From: Methylotenera sp.
GTDB lineage: Bacteria; Pseudomonadota; Gammaproteobacteria; Burkholderiales; Methylophilaceae
Direction of reading: 5' to 3'
NCBI RefSeq assembly: GCF_030653755.1
Contig: NZ_JAURYU010000047.1
Span: forward strand, 1 to 56,372
Length of the DNA stretch: 56,372 bases
Part shown: positions 14,417 to 24,275 of the stretch, piece by piece
Position numbering within the stretch: position 1 is the stretch's first letter
How the letters are laid out: every line of letters starts with the position of its first letter
Translations under genes and position numbers: made by a program
Notes under the pieces: generated by a model
Databases searched by the model: none
Seen by the model: the letters and a program-made list of their open reading frames with translations, nothing else
What the model was told of the DNA's origin: nothing

Positions 14417-15721
14417 TCAGCTATTAAACAATACCTTAAGTGTTTCTATCATGTAATAGTGATCAAGTACGCCTGCACTTTCTCTAATACTGTGCATTGC
14501 CCACATGGGTGAGCCAACATCGACACTTGCAACACCTAAACCAGAGGCCAAAATCGGGCCAATTGTGCTACCGCAACCTAAGTCTGTACGATGCGCATAT
14601 TGCTGAAATGGTGCATTAGCACGCTCACACAGGGATATAAAGCGTGCGGCAGTATCTGCATTGCTAGCGTAGCGTTGATTCGCATTGGTTTTAATCACAG
14701 GGCCTTGGTTTACCATCACATGGTGACATGGTTCGTAGGCGCTAGAGTGGTTAGGGTGATAAGCATGCGCCATGTCTGCACTCACAAAAAAGCTTAGGGC
14801 TAGGGCACGTAGGCGATCTTCCTCACTCATGCCTGTGTTTGCGGTGATACGGTTAATCACATCTGATAAAAAGCTACCGCTTGCACCTGTCGCGCTCTCG
14901 CTACCCACTTCCTCGTGGTCAAATAATGCGCAGATGTTGCTTGTTTCTTGATTGCTGGAGTTGAGTAGCGCGGTAATCGCAGCGTGGCACGATGCAAGAT
15001 TATCCAGTTGGCTGTTGGTGATGAACTCTTGCTGGGCGCCCCAGAATGCACCTTTTTGCGTATCAAATACATTAAATTCAAATGTGACAATATCTTGTGG
15101 CGCAATGTCGAGGGCTTCAGCGATATAGGCAAGAAATTGCTGGTCTGCTTCTATGCCAGCTTCACTTTCACCAAATAATAATGGTAGTTCGGTTTGTTTG
15201 TTGAGCTTAAGGCCTTTTTCATTCACTTCGCGGTTCATGTGAATTGCTAAGTTGGGTAAGCGCATGAGTGCGTTATCAAATTTAAGTAATTTGATGGTAT
15301 GGCCAGTTTCGGTGCGTACAGTCACACGCCCTGCAATACTTAAATCACGGTCTGTAAATGTTGCCAAAATTGGCCCGCCATAGACTTCTACGCCAATGCG
15401 CAGTAGGCCGTCAGTTTCATAAGCGGCTTTAGGTTTGAGTCTTAGGCTAGGCGAGTCTGTATGTGCGCCCACCATACGAAAGCCTGTATTGGTGATAGGT
15501 TTGTTGCCAAGCGTGAAGGCAATAATAGAAGCACCGCCGCGCACCACAAAATAGCGATGACCAGTGCTCAGCTGCCAAGCTTGTGTTTCATCTAACTTGG
15601 CAAAACCTGCATTTAATAACTGCTGCTCAATATAATCAACCGCATGCCAAGGACTAGGGCTGAGATCAATAAAGTTGAGTAGGTCTTTTGCTAGCGCATG
15701 TGCTTGGGTGGAAATATTCAT
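14417..15721 (-). CDS. apeB: M18-family aminopeptidase
   Basis: A 434-residue zinc aminopeptidase of family M18 that releases N-terminal residues from peptides in the cytoplasm. Metal and catalytic motifs are visible: 'GAHTDSPSLRLKPK' (His and Asp), 'FDHEEVGSESATGA' (Glu pair) and the C-terminal 'WAMHSIRESAG' (His). Length fits the family (about 425-470). The next gene, hemF, lies 5 bases away on the same strand and is upstream in transcription, so the peptidase is probably read from the hemF message. The name apeB follows use for M18 enzymes in many proteobacteria. Confidence 0.93.
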   Translation of the reverse strand: MNISTQAHALAKDLLNFIDLSPSPWHAVDYIEQQLLNAGFAKLDETQAWQLSTGHRYFVVRGGASIIAFTLGNKPITNTGFRMVGAHTDSPSLRLKPKAAYETDGLLRIGVEVYGGPILATFTDRDLSIAGRVTVRTETGHTIKLLKFDNALMRLPNLAIHMNREVNEKGLKLNKQTELPLLFGESEAGIEADQQFLAYIAEALDIAPQDIVTFEFNVFDTQKGAFWGAQQEFITNSQLDNLASCHAAITALLNSSNQETSNICALFDHEEVGSESATGASGSFLSDVINRITANTGMSEEDRLRALALSFFVSADMAHAYHPNHSSAYEPCHHVMVNQGPVIKTNANQRYASNADTAARFISLCERANAPFQQYAHRTDLGCGSTIGPILASGLGVASVDVGSPMWAMHSIRESAGVLDHYYMIETLKVLFNS

Positions 15722-15726
15722 GATGT

Positions 15727-16641
15727 TTACTGGTTAAGAGAGAGCCAGTCTTTCTCAATAAGAAAATCAGTGTAGAGTTTAGCTTCTGGGCTACCTGTTT
15801 CTGGCTTCCAGTCATAACGCCATTTCACAATAGGTGGCATTGAAAGCAAGATGGATTCGGTGCGGCCATTGGATTGCAATCCAAAAATAGTGCCGCGATC
15901 GTAAATTAAGTTAAATTCAACATAACGTCCACGGCGGTAGGCTTGGAAATCACGCTCACGCTCGCCATAGGGCGTGTCTTTACGACGTTGCACGATTGGC
16001 AAATACGCTTGTAAGAACGCATCGCCCACTGCGCGATGAAAATCAAAGCTACGCTCAAAGCCTAATTCGTTAAAGTCATCATAAAAAATACCGCCAATAC
16101 CACGAGGCTCTTGGCGATGTTTCAGATAAAAGTATTCATCACATTCTTTTTTGAATTTAGGGTAGAAACTGATATCAAACGCATCTAATGCAGTTTTGTT
16201 GGTGCGATGAAAGTGTTCTGAGTCTTCAGTAAAACCATAATAAGGCGTGAGATCCATACCACCGCCAAACCACCAGATATCTTGTTCTGTGGCATGTTGT
16301 GCTTTGGCGATAAAAAAGCGTACATTCATATGTACGGTAGGTACATATGGGTTGCGCGGGTGAAATACTAAAGATACACCCATCGCCTCCCAAGGGCGAC
16401 CTGCTGCTTCTGGATGTGCAACGCTAGCAGCAGGGGGTAACTTAGTGCCGATGACATGAGAGAAGCCCACGCCAGCACGTTCAAATACGTTGCCTTCCTC
16501 TAGCAGGCAAGAATTGCCACCACCACCTTCAGGACGTTGCCAGCTATCTTGCAGAAAATTCTTACCATCGACTAATTCAATGGCTTCTACAATTTTGGCT
16601 TGCAGGTTTTGTAAGTAGTTAAAAACGTCTTGGGTGTTCAT
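15727..16641 (-). CDS. hemF: Oxygen-dependent coproporphyrinogen III oxidase
   Basis: A 304-residue enzyme converting coproporphyrinogen III to protoporphyrinogen IX with O2, in haem synthesis. Family landmarks include '[25 protein letters not shown]' (38-62), 'HMNVRFF', '[14 protein letters not shown]' and '[19 protein letters not shown]'. The length is that of bacterial HemF. It lies 17 bases downstream of purD and 5 bases upstream of the peptidase gene, all on the minus strand, which suggests one transcript. Its oxygen need indicates an aerobic host. Confidence 0.97.
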   Translation of the reverse strand: MNTQDVFNYLQNLQAKIVEAIELVDGKNFLQDSWQRPEGGGGNSCLLEEGNVFERAGVGFSHVIGTKLPPAASVAHPEAAGRPWEAMGVSLVFHPRNPYVPTVHMNVRFFIAKAQHATEQDIWWFGGGMDLTPYYGFTEDSEHFHRTNKTALDAFDISFYPKFKKECDEYFYLKHRQEPRGIGGIFYDDFNELGFERSFDFHRAVGDAFLQAYLPIVQRRKDTPYGERERDFQAYRRGRYVEFNLIYDRGTIFGLQSNGRTESILLSMPPIVKWRYDWKPETGSPEAKLYTDFLIEKDWLSLNQ

Positions 16642-16658
16642 GAGATAACCTTTAGGGC

Positions 16659-17927
16659 TTAGCCTTTAATGGCGCGGTAACCAATATCCGTGCGGAATTG
16701 TGCGCCATCAAACTTAATTTCTTTCATAGCTTGGTACGCTTGTTGTTGTGCAAACTTTACGGTTTCACCAAGTGCCGTCACGCAAAGTACGCGACCACCG
16801 CTGGTGACCACTTTGCCGTCTTTTTGCACAGTACCTGCATGGAAGATATGCGTATCTGCTAATTGATTTTCCAGGCCGGTAATTTCATCGCCAAGTCTTG
16901 GTGTTTCTGGATAATTGGCTGACGCCATGACAACGCCTAAAGCTACGCGTCTATCCCACTCCGCTTCAGCACGGTCTAATGTACCATCAACTGCATGTTC
17001 CATCAGGCCAACTAAATCACTTTTCAAACGCATCATAATCGGCTGCGTTTCTGGGTCACCCATGCGGCAATTAAACTCTAACGTTTTAACATCGCCATTA
17101 GGGCTGATCATTAAGCCAGCGTATAAAAAACCAGTGTAAGGAATGCCATCTTTAGCCATGCCTTCAACTGTTGGTTTAATAATCTCACGCATGACTTTAG
17201 CGTGAATGGCAGGTGTCACAACTGGTGCTGGTGAGTAGGCGCCCATGCCGCCTGTGTTAGGGCCTAAGTCTGCATCAAGCAGGCGCTTGTGATCTTGGCT
17301 GGTGGCTAATGGTAAAATATTTTTACCATCCACCATCACCATAAAACTGGCTTCTTCACCTTGCAGAAATTCTTCAATCACCACGCGTGCACCAGCGGCG
17401 CCGAGTTTATTGTCTTCTAGCATGGCATCAATGGCAGCATGTGCTTCATCTTCGTTCATCGCAACCACAACACCTTTGCCCGCAGCTAACCCATCCGCTT
17501 TAATAACGATAGGCGCACCTTGTTGTTTTACGTAATCATGCGCGAGTTTAGCATCGGTAAATGTGCCGTAAGCCGCGGTCGGGATGTTGTGGCGCATCAT
17601 AAATGCTTTAGCGTAATCTTTAGAAGATTCTAGCTGTGCCGCTGCTTTGGTTGGTCCAAAAATCTTTAAGCCAGCGGCGCGGAATGCATCGACTACCCCT
17701 TGAGATAATGGCGCCTCTGGGCCAACAATCGTAAGGTAAATTTGTTCATCTTGTGCAAATTTAACTAAATCATCTACGGCAGTAATAGGAACATTTACCA
17801 TGTCTGGGTCTAGTGCAGTGCCTGCATTGCCTGGCGCTACATATACACGGCTCACTTCTTTGTTGTGCGTTACTTTCCAAGCGAGCGCATGTTCACGACC
17901 GCCACCACCGATAACTAAAATTTTCAT
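16659..17927 (-). CDS. purD: Phosphoribosylamine-glycine ligase
   Basis: A 422-residue ATP-grasp enzyme for the second step of purine synthesis, joining glycine to phosphoribosylamine. It starts with '[18 protein letters not shown]', and shows '[14 protein letters not shown]', the ATP-grasp core '[16 protein letters not shown]', and '[12 protein letters not shown]'. Length is typical. It lies between purH and hemF on the minus strand; a hairpin sits in the 89-base gap after purH. Confidence 0.97.
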   Translation of the reverse strand: MKILVIGGGGREHALAWKVTHNKEVSRVYVAPGNAGTALDPDMVNVPITAVDDLVKFAQDEQIYLTIVGPEAPLSQGVVDAFRAAGLKIFGPTKAAAQLESSKDYAKAFMMRHNIPTAAYGTFTDAKLAHDYVKQQGAPIVIKADGLAAGKGVVVAMNEDEAHAAIDAMLEDNKLGAAGARVVIEEFLQGEEASFMVMVDGKNILPLATSQDHKRLLDADLGPNTGGMGAYSPAPVVTPAIHAKVMREIIKPTVEGMAKDGIPYTGFLYAGLMISPNGDVKTLEFNCRMGDPETQPIMMRLKSDLVGLMEHAVDGTLDRAEAEWDRRVALGVVMASANYPETPRLGDEITGLENQLADTHIFHAGTVQKDGKVVTSGGRVLCVTALGETVKFAQQQAYQAMKEIKFDGAQFRTDIGYRAIKG

Positions 17928-17953
17928 GTATTTGAAGCCCTTAAAAATCTTTC

Positions 17954-17984
17954 GCCACAGACTAGGTGTGAGACTAGCTGTGGC
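17954..17984 (-). terminator. Intercistronic hairpin between purH and purD
   Basis: GCCACAG (17954-17960) with CTGTGGC (17978-17984), extended by ACTAG/CTAG inside. On the minus strand it is followed by GAAAGATTTTT, a modest T-run. It may be a partial terminator or RNA-processing site that sets purD levels relative to purH. Confidence 0.45.
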
Positions 17985-18016
17985 AAAAAGAAAACAAACG
18001 TATTACTTTAAATAAT

Positions 18017-19603
18017 TTAGTGTCTAAAGTGGCGAATCCCAGTGACCACCATCACCAAGCCATGTTCGTCAGCTGCTGCAATCACTTCTTCATCGCGCAT
18101 ACTGCCACCTGGGTGAATCACGCATGCTGCACCAGCTTCTGCTAGTACATCAATGCCATCGCGGAACGGGAAGAACGCATCAGATGCAACCACTGAGTTT
18201 TTCAAAGTTAAACCAGCATTTTGCGCTTTAATCGCTGCAATCTTAGTGCTGTCAACACGGCTCATTTGCCCTGCGCCTACACCAAGTGTCATGCTGTTGC
18301 CGCAGAATACAATTGCGTTTGATTTCACGTATTTTGCAACACGCCATGCAAATAACATATCTTGTAATTGTTCTGGGGTTGGTTGTTTTTTGCTGACAAT
18401 TTTTAAATCATCAACGCTCATCTCGTGGTTATCTGCAGTTTGAATCAGCAAGCCAGAACCAATACGTTTGGTGTCGTGTGAGTTGCGACCTTGTTCCCAT
18501 GCTGTATTGCCACCTTCTGGTAAAGCGATTTTAAGTACACGTACATTGGCTTTGGCACTAAATATCGCTAGTGCGTCTTCAGTGTAGTCAGGGGCAATCA
18601 GTACTTCTACAAATTGTTTGCTAACTGCTTCTGCGGCAGCTTTATCTAAAGTGGTATTGAATGCGATGATGCCGCCAAACGCTGAAGTTGGATCAGTTTG
18701 GAAGGCTTTGCTGTAAGCTTCAAGCGCGTCTTTGCCTAGGGCAACACCACATGGATTTGCGTGTTTAACAATGACGCATGCTGTTGAATCAAAGCTTTTT
18801 ACGGCTTCCCATGCTGCATCAGCATCGGCAATATTGTTATAGCTCAACTCTTTGCCCTGTAGTTGTTGAGCTGTCACTAAGCTGCCAGGTGCTGGGTTAA
18901 TGTCACGGTAGAACGCAGCGCTTTGATGTGGGTTTTCGCCATAACGTAAGTCTTGCAGTTTTACAAAACGGCTATTCACTTGCGCAGGGTAAGGGTTGCG
19001 TGTGCCATCGGTATTAAAGCTTGATAGGTAGTCACTGATTGCGCCATCGTAATTGCTGATACGGTTGAATGCAGCGACAGATAAGGCAAAGTTTGTGGCT
19101 TGGCTGGTTGCACCGCCTGTGCTTTTTAGTTCGCGCAGTACATCAGCATATTGGTTAGCATCCGTGATCACTGCAACGTCTTTCCAGTTTTTTGCTGCTG
19201 AGCGCACCATGGCTGGGCCGCCGATATCGATATTTTCGATTGCATCTTCTAGGCTGCAATCTGGATTGGCGACGGCTGCTTCAAATGGATATAAATTCAC
19301 GATCACCATGTCGATGTTAGGAATGTTTTGTGATTGCATTGCAGAGACATGCTCTGGTAAATCACGACGACCTAAAATGCCACCATGTACTTTTGGGTGC
19401 AATGTTTTAACGCGGCCATCCAACATTTCAGGAAAGCCAGTGTAATCACTTACTTCAATGACAGGGATGTCATTGTCACGGAATAGTTTAGCGGTGCCGC
19501 CAGTAGATAAAATTTCAATGCCTAAATCATGAAGGTTTTTTGCAAAGTCGATGATGCCAGTTTTATCAGAAACGCTAATAAGCGCACGTTTAATAGTTGC
19601 CAT
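18017..19603 (-). CDS. purH: Bifunctional AICAR transformylase/IMP cyclohydrolase
   Basis: A 528-residue enzyme performing the last two steps to IMP. The N-terminal cyclohydrolase (about 1-145) is seen in '[14 protein letters not shown]', '[11 protein letters not shown]' and '[19 protein letters not shown]'; the C-terminal transformylase shows '[16 protein letters not shown]' and '[14 protein letters not shown]' with catalytic Lys-His. Length fits. It is upstream of purD on the minus strand and downstream of fis, 193 bases away. Confidence 0.98.
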   Translation of the reverse strand: MATIKRALISVSDKTGIIDFAKNLHDLGIEILSTGGTAKLFRDNDIPVIEVSDYTGFPEMLDGRVKTLHPKVHGGILGRRDLPEHVSAMQSQNIPNIDMVIVNLYPFEAAVANPDCSLEDAIENIDIGGPAMVRSAAKNWKDVAVITDANQYADVLRELKSTGGATSQATNFALSVAAFNRISNYDGAISDYLSSFNTDGTRNPYPAQVNSRFVKLQDLRYGENPHQSAAFYRDINPAPGSLVTAQQLQGKELSYNNIADADAAWEAVKSFDSTACVIVKHANPCGVALGKDALEAYSKAFQTDPTSAFGGIIAFNTTLDKAAAEAVSKQFVEVLIAPDYTEDALAIFSAKANVRVLKIALPEGGNTAWEQGRNSHDTKRIGSGLLIQTADNHEMSVDDLKIVSKKQPTPEQLQDMLFAWRVAKYVKSNAIVFCGNSMTLGVGAGQMSRVDSTKIAAIKAQNAGLTLKNSVVASDAFFPFRDGIDVLAEAGAACVIHPGGSMRDEEVIAAADEHGLVMVVTGIRHFRH

Positions 19604-19796
19604 AAATTTATTCCATAATACAAATGATAAGCTGTGTTAGCTCAAAAACAGTGCCTAGCTGATAAGTTGCTAAAACACATTCAATTTTTGCTGCCTGTTA
19701 TTTCTTGCTTGCTAAATTTGGCTTTTGCAGTTGCAAGCAAGTTTAAATAAGCAAAATGCAATAGTTTATAAAGAGACCCACTTTTGATGGGTTGTT

Positions 19797-20033
19797 TTAT
19801 TCAATCTTGTACTGCTGAAGTTTTTTACGCAACGTGTTGCGATTGATGCTGAGTATTTCAGCTGCTTTACTTTGATTGCCACCGACTTTATGCATGATGT
19901 AAGTAAGTAAAGGTTTTTCTACACAACCCAATACCATGTCATAAACGGCATGAGGCGGTTCACCATCTAGGTGAATGAAATAATCATCCAAAGATTCTTT
20001 GACTGCTTGGCTGAGCTTACAGTTTTCTGACAT
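19797..20033 (-). CDS. fis: DNA-binding protein Fis
   Basis: A 78-residue nucleoid protein that bends DNA and tunes rRNA and recombination promoters. The C-terminal helix-turn-helix is 'GGNQSKAAEILSINRNTLRKKLQQY' (residues 52-76), the highly conserved part; the N-terminal beta-hairpin arm is short, as in betaproteobacterial Fis. It is 8 bases downstream of dusB on the same strand, the dusB-fis operon found across beta- and gammaproteobacteria. It was named because of that context as well as sequence. Confidence 0.95.
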   Translation of the reverse strand: MSENCKLSQAVKESLDDYFIHLDGEPPHAVYDMVLGCVEKPLLTYIMHKVGGNQSKAAEILSINRNTLRKKLQQYKIE

Positions 20034-20041
20034 AGTAGTTC

Positions 20042-21085
20042 CTAGGCTGCTAATGCTTCTGACGAATCGGTCTTGGCGTCTTCAGCGTCAGGATCAATGT
20101 AAACTAAACGTTCATTTTTTGTTTTTAGTTCAACAAAAAAGTCGTTAATTGCTTGTAGTTGTAACTCGATGGTTTGCAACGTATTCATATTGTGGCGGAA
20201 TTGGGCAGAGCCAGCCAAGCCCTTGGTGTACCAAGAGATATGCTTACGTGCCATACGCATACCAGTCAAGTCGCCATAAAAATCATACAAATCATGTAGA
20301 TGTTCTAACATCACAGTGTGGATTTCATCGACGGTTGGTGCTAACAAATGCGTACCGGTAGTGAGGTAGTGATTAATTTCGCGGAATATCCATGGGCGAC
20401 CTTGTGCGGCACGGCCAATCATTACGGCATCAGCGCCAGTGTAATCTAATACGAATTTTGCTTTTTCAGGCGTGGTGATGTCACCGTTAGCAATGAGCGG
20501 AATCTTAATCACTTGTTTAACGGCAGCAATCGTATCGTACTCGGCATCGCCCATATAAGCACATGCGCGGGTGCGACCATGCATTGCAAGCGCTTGAACG
20601 CCTAGGTCTTCCGCCATTCTTGCAATTTGAATCGCATTGCGGTTTTGTTTATCCCAACCTGTACGTATTTTTAATGTGACAGGCACATCAACCGCTGCGA
20701 TGACCGCTCTAAGAATTTGTGCAACAAGCGGTTCATCTTTAAGTAATGCAGAGCCTGCCATCACGTTACAGATTTTTTTAGCCGGACAACCCATGTTGAT
20801 ATCAATGATTTGTGCGCCATTGTCTACATTATGCCTAGCTGCTTCAGCCATCATTTTTGGGTCTGCGCCAGCAATTTGCACTGAAATCGGGTTAACTTCG
20901 CCTTCGTGATTGGCGCGACGTTTTGTTTTTTCGCTACCGTATAGTAATGAGTTTGAGGTGACCATCTCAGATACAGCCAGACCCGCGCCCATCTTTTTAC
21001 AAAGCTGGCGGAAAGGCCTATCAGTTACGCCCGCCATGGGAGCAACGACTAGGTTGTTTTTTAAGATGTGATTACCAATTTGCAT
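20042..21085 (-). CDS. dusB: tRNA-dihydrouridine synthase B
   Basis: A 347-residue FMN enzyme that reduces uridines in the tRNA D-loop. Visible features: 'APMAGVTDRPFRQLCKKMGAGLAVSEMV' (16-43), 'DINMGCPAKKICNVMAGSALL' with the catalytic Cys, 'VTLKIRTGWD', 'GRTRACAY' and 'IANGDITTPEKA'. A C-terminal helical RNA-binding domain follows, and the tail after residue 325 is acidic and probably loose. It is the first gene of the dusB-fis pair. Confidence 0.97.
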   Translation of the reverse strand: MQIGNHILKNNLVVAPMAGVTDRPFRQLCKKMGAGLAVSEMVTSNSLLYGSEKTKRRANHEGEVNPISVQIAGADPKMMAEAARHNVDNGAQIIDINMGCPAKKICNVMAGSALLKDEPLVAQILRAVIAAVDVPVTLKIRTGWDKQNRNAIQIARMAEDLGVQALAMHGRTRACAYMGDAEYDTIAAVKQVIKIPLIANGDITTPEKAKFVLDYTGADAVMIGRAAQGRPWIFREINHYLTTGTHLLAPTVDEIHTVMLEHLHDLYDFYGDLTGMRMARKHISWYTKGLAGSAQFRHNMNTLQTIELQLQAINDFFVELKTKNERLVYIDPDAEDAKTDSSEALAA

Positions 21086-21377
21086 TTAGATTATTTAATC
21101 TTCACGATAAGGTTGTTAACTGCAAATCCGACAAACTCGCAGCACTGTTTATTATTTGTACTAATCTCTAGCCCAGCTCTATCAATCTGTGCTTAACGTG
21201 CGACCTTTTGAGGTGATGCATTAAGCGTAGCCTTCGTTTCGCCTTCTTTATGTATTAAAAAACTAAAAGAAAGTCCAAAACAACTTTGCAGGCAAGCTGC
21301 CTATTTTATACGCAATCTTAGTTTGAGAAAACAATTTTCAGCATACAATTGGGAATAGTTTGTTATTGAGTTTGATT
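21086..21377. other. Divergent gap between dusB and the MFS gene
   Basis: A 292-base region without a gene. It should hold promoters in both directions. On the plus strand TTGAGA (21323) and TACAAT (21344) could serve the transporter, though 15 bases is a short spacing. Nothing else is clear. Confidence 0.4.
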
Positions 21378-22646
21378 ATGCAAAAACCATCGACCACTCA
21401 CATCGCCTTTGCTAGCTTTATAGGCACTGCGATTGAATTTTACGATTTTTATATTTATGCCATGGCAGCCGCTTTGGTGATTGGTCAAGTATTCTTTCCT
21501 GCCAGTGATCCTGCCACACAATCACTTAATGCGTTTTTAACCTTTGGTATTGCTTTTATTGCGCGGCCTGTTGGCGCAATTGTGTTTGGACATTTTGGCG
21601 ATAGAGTAGGCCGTAAAACAACGCTGGCGGCTTCTTTATTGTTGATGGGGATTTCAACCTTGCTGATTGGTTTGTTGCCAGGTTACGATGTGTTAGGAAT
21701 CTGGGCGCCAATTTTATTGTGCATATTGCGCTTTGGGCAGGGTTTGGGTTTAGGTGGTGAGTGGGGTGGTGCTGCCTTGCTGGCAACCGAGCATGCACCA
21801 AAAGATAAACGCGCTTGGTTTGGTATGTTCCCTCAATTAGGCCCATCTGTAGGTTTTTTACTGGCGACATTGAGTTATCTGGCTTTGTCAGTATGGCTAA
21901 GTGATGCACAGTTTAAAGCTTGGGGCTGGCGCCTACCTTTTATTGCGAGTGCTTTGTTGGTGGTTGTGGGCTTGTATGTACGCTTTAGGCTCACAGAAAC
22001 GCCAGCTTTTACCACGGCACTGGAACAAAATAAAACGCATGCAGTGCCGATTAAGCCCTTGCTAAAAACACATATGCGCCCAGTGTTATTAGGCGCCTTG
22101 GCAATGGTGGTGTGCTATAACCTATTTTATACCGCTACCGTATTTTGCTTAAGTTATGGCACTACGTATCTTGGCATTACGCGTAGTGATTTTTTAGGCA
22201 TGCTCTGTATTGCGATTGTATTCATGACGGTTGCCACACCACTCTCAGCAAAGCTAAGTGATTGTTGGGGGCGCAGGCCAGTATTGTTAATCAGTAGTGC
22301 GCTCGCCGTGCTTGCTGGATTTACGCTTAGCCCTTTATTGGCAAGTGGCGCTATGTTGCAAGTGACAGTGTTTTTATCGTTAGCCTTGTTTTTAATGGGC
22401 GCCACATTTGCACCGATGGGTGCTTATCTGCCAGAGCAGTTTCCCGTAGCTGTGCGTTATACTGGCGCGGGTTTGGCATATCAGCTAGGTGGAATTTTAG
22501 GCGCATCAATGGCGCCTTATATTTCACAGTTGTTAGTGTCGGCTGGTGGTTTAGGTTGGGTAGGGGCGTATGTTTCAATTGCCGCTGCGGTGAGTTTTAT
22601 TGCGGTGTTATTGTTGGGCGAGACTTGGCGCCGTGAGTTGCTCTAG
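21378..22646 (+). CDS. MFS metabolite:H+ symporter (MHS family)
   Basis: A 422-residue transporter with 12 membrane segments of the metabolite:H+ symporter branch (KgtP, ShiA, ProP relatives), which import organic acids or compatible solutes. Signatures are '[20 protein letters not shown]' near the start, '[21 protein letters not shown]' (loop 2-3) and '[24 protein letters not shown]'. The ATG at 21378 is preferred to an upstream TTG at 21360 because the family motif begins soon after it; neither has a strong ribosome site. Its 3' end overlaps the convergent YkgJ-like gene by 39 bases. Substrate unknown. Confidence 0.92.
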   Translation: MQKPSTTHIAFASFIGTAIEFYDFYIYAMAAALVIGQVFFPASDPATQSLNAFLTFGIAFIARPVGAIVFGHFGDRVGRKTTLAASLLLMGISTLLIGLLPGYDVLGIWAPILLCILRFGQGLGLGGEWGGAALLATEHAPKDKRAWFGMFPQLGPSVGFLLATLSYLALSVWLSDAQFKAWGWRLPFIASALLVVVGLYVRFRLTETPAFTTALEQNKTHAVPIKPLLKTHMRPVLLGALAMVVCYNLFYTATVFCLSYGTTYLGITRSDFLGMLCIAIVFMTVATPLSAKLSDCWGRRPVLLISSALAVLAGFTLSPLLASGAMLQVTVFLSLALFLMGATFAPMGAYLPEQFPVAVRYTGAGLAYQLGGILGASMAPYISQLLVSAGGLGWVGAYVSIAAAVSFIAVLLLGETWRRELL

Positions 22647-22877
22647 TTTAGTTAGCCAATTAATCGCTTGCTCACGCGTTTCGCCGCACATTTCTAAGCT
22701 TGGTTGTAAGCCTCCGCAAAAAGCTGGACGTTCTGGCTTGCCAAAAATCTTGCACATATTTTGTTCATCTAGCTGAACACAGCGCTCACCAGCGGGCTTG
22801 CCGTTAGGCATGCCTGGGATCGGGCTGTTAATAGAAGGCGCGATGCAACATGCACCGCAATGATCTCTGCATTTCAT
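22608..22877 (-). CDS. YkgJ-type cysteine-cluster protein (UPF0153, YeiW-like)
   Basis: An 89-residue protein with the cysteine cluster '[15 protein letters not shown]' at its N-terminus, then '[25 protein letters not shown]'. The family is thought to bind Fe or Zn; its task is not known. The ATG at 22877 is chosen because the motif begins there; an in-frame start 25 residues earlier would add an unrelated tail overlapping the next gene. The 3' end overlaps the convergent transporter gene by 39 bases. Confidence 0.88.
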   Translation of the reverse strand: MKCRDHCGACCIAPSINSPIPGMPNGKPAGERCVQLDEQNMCKIFGKPERPAFCGGLQPSLEMCGETREQAINWLTKLEQLTAPSLAQQ

Positions 22878-22897
22878 GGTTGGGGAGGCGGTTAAAA

Positions 22898-23521
22898 TTA
22901 AATTGCGGTTAAAAGTAAGCTGCTGGGATATAGTTTCAGCGTCTTTTCCCAATCGTATTCAATGTAGTCAAGCGAAAAGCCAAAATAACTCTGTTTGCCC
23001 ACTAGCCTCACTGCGATTTCTTGAGGTGGTTGGTTGAAAGATGCCTGCGTAATACAAAAATTAGGTGGCAAAGCATGCTGCAAACTTTTACCCACTAAAC
23101 GTGTTTTACAGCCTCTTCTTGATTCCACCGATTGTTTTTGCATCACATCATGAATGATATGAGGCGTGTCCGAAAAATTGCCCACAATATTGCCGATACT
23201 ATAAATGATAGCCACGTAGCCTAGAAAATAAAATATGGCAGGCGCAGATAACATCACAAACCATTTGTAATAGCGTTTGTAAACCTCAGAGAGCGATGCA
23301 GGATTAAGCCTCAACATGCAGTAAAACCAGCTAGCCATGATGATAGTGAAGCCAATGTTGAGTTTAAAGCCGAGTGCATACCAAGTTGGCGAGGGGATAA
23401 ACTGATGCATCATGGCATAAAAAATGAGCACAAATAGTGTGACAAAAATGCATATAAATAACCAACGGTAGGCTGGCGGGGTGAAGTGTGGTTGGTTGAT
23501 TATTTTGCGATTTCTAGCCAT
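22898..23521 (-). CDS. Hypothetical membrane protein
   Basis: A 207-residue protein with three or four hydrophobic segments (about 18-41, 50-70, 88-112) followed by a polar C-terminal half with two cysteines, probably cytoplasmic or periplasmic. Similarity to a named family was not recognised. Its start overlaps the end of the CinA-like gene by 22 bases and it lies 20 bases before the YkgJ-like gene, so all three minus-strand genes are probably one message. Confidence 0.7.
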   Translation of the reverse strand: MARNRKIINQPHFTPPAYRWLFICIFVTLFVLIFYAMMHQFIPSPTWYALGFKLNIGFTIIMASWFYCMLRLNPASLSEVYKRYYKWFVMLSAPAIFYFLGYVAIIYSIGNIVGNFSDTPHIIHDVMQKQSVESRRGCKTRLVGKSLQHALPPNFCITQASFNQPPQEIAVRLVGKQSYFGFSLDYIEYDWEKTLKLYPSSLLLTAI

Positions 23522-24246
23522 GGAAAACCTAGCGCAGCAATCTCTTGTTTGATGTCACTCATCGCAGAGCTAACCTGCTGAGCCGCGCCCTTTACACCTA
23601 GCTCTATGGTGCGGCGGTTATCTAGCTTGGGTAAGCTGAATAATTTAATGTCAGGATATTTCACAACAATATGGTTCATGAAATCAATCAATTGGCTTTC
23701 ACCTGCATCCATCACCAGAATAGAATATTCAATGTAGTCTTGCTGATGAAATAAGTGGGGATAGTGTGTATCCAGCACCCATTCAATCATCGGGTGTGCC
23801 ATCTGTGGAAAGCCAGGTACAAAATAATGTTCATTAATTGAAAAGCCAGCCACCCGATTAATCGGGTTGGGGATAAGCGCTGCCCCTAGTGGAAAATCAG
23901 CCATTAATACGCGTTTTGGATAGGCACCTTCTCCGTACTGTGCTTCAATTTCTGCCACTGCTGCTGGGTGGCGTGCAATCGGTGCCCCTGCAGCATCAGC
24001 CGCACATTGCCGAGTGAAGTCATCTGGCGTTGCGCCAATGCCGCCACAGCTAAATACAATATCACCTCTACTCATGCTAGCCTTAAGTGAGGCGGTAATT
24101 TGCGCTGGAATATCACCTAAATAATTTGCCCAGCTGAGTTGTAGCCCGCGTGCTGAAAGCAGTTCGATGACTTTAGTGAGGTGCGCATCTTGGCGTTTGC
24201 CAGAGAGGATTTCATCACCAATGATGTAGAGGCCGAAGTTTTGCAT
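23500..24246 (-). CDS. CinA-like molybdopterin-binding domain protein
   Basis: A 248-residue protein with the MoaB/Mog-like domain seen in the N-terminus of CinA: 'IIGDEILSGKRQDAHLTKVIELLSARGLQ' (7-35), 'FSCGGIGATPDDFTRQCAADA' and 'NPINRVAGFSI'. The C-terminal nicotinamide-nucleotide amidase domain of full CinA is absent. In the family, the domain is linked to ADP-ribose or pyrophosphate hydrolysis and competence; its role here is not settled. The ATG at 24246 is chosen since the domain starts directly after it. It lies 29 bases downstream of polA. Confidence 0.9.
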   Translation of the reverse strand: MQNFGLYIIGDEILSGKRQDAHLTKVIELLSARGLQLSWANYLGDIPAQITASLKASMSRGDIVFSCGGIGATPDDFTRQCAADAAGAPIARHPAAVAEIEAQYGEGAYPKRVLMADFPLGAALIPNPINRVAGFSINEHYFVPGFPQMAHPMIEWVLDTHYPHLFHQQDYIEYSILVMDAGESQLIDFMNHIVVKYPDIKLFSLPKLDNRRTIELGVKGAAQQVSSAMSDIKQEIAALGFPWLEIAK

Positions 24247-24275
24247 ATTTGTTAAGTGTCTTGATAGTTGTTTAG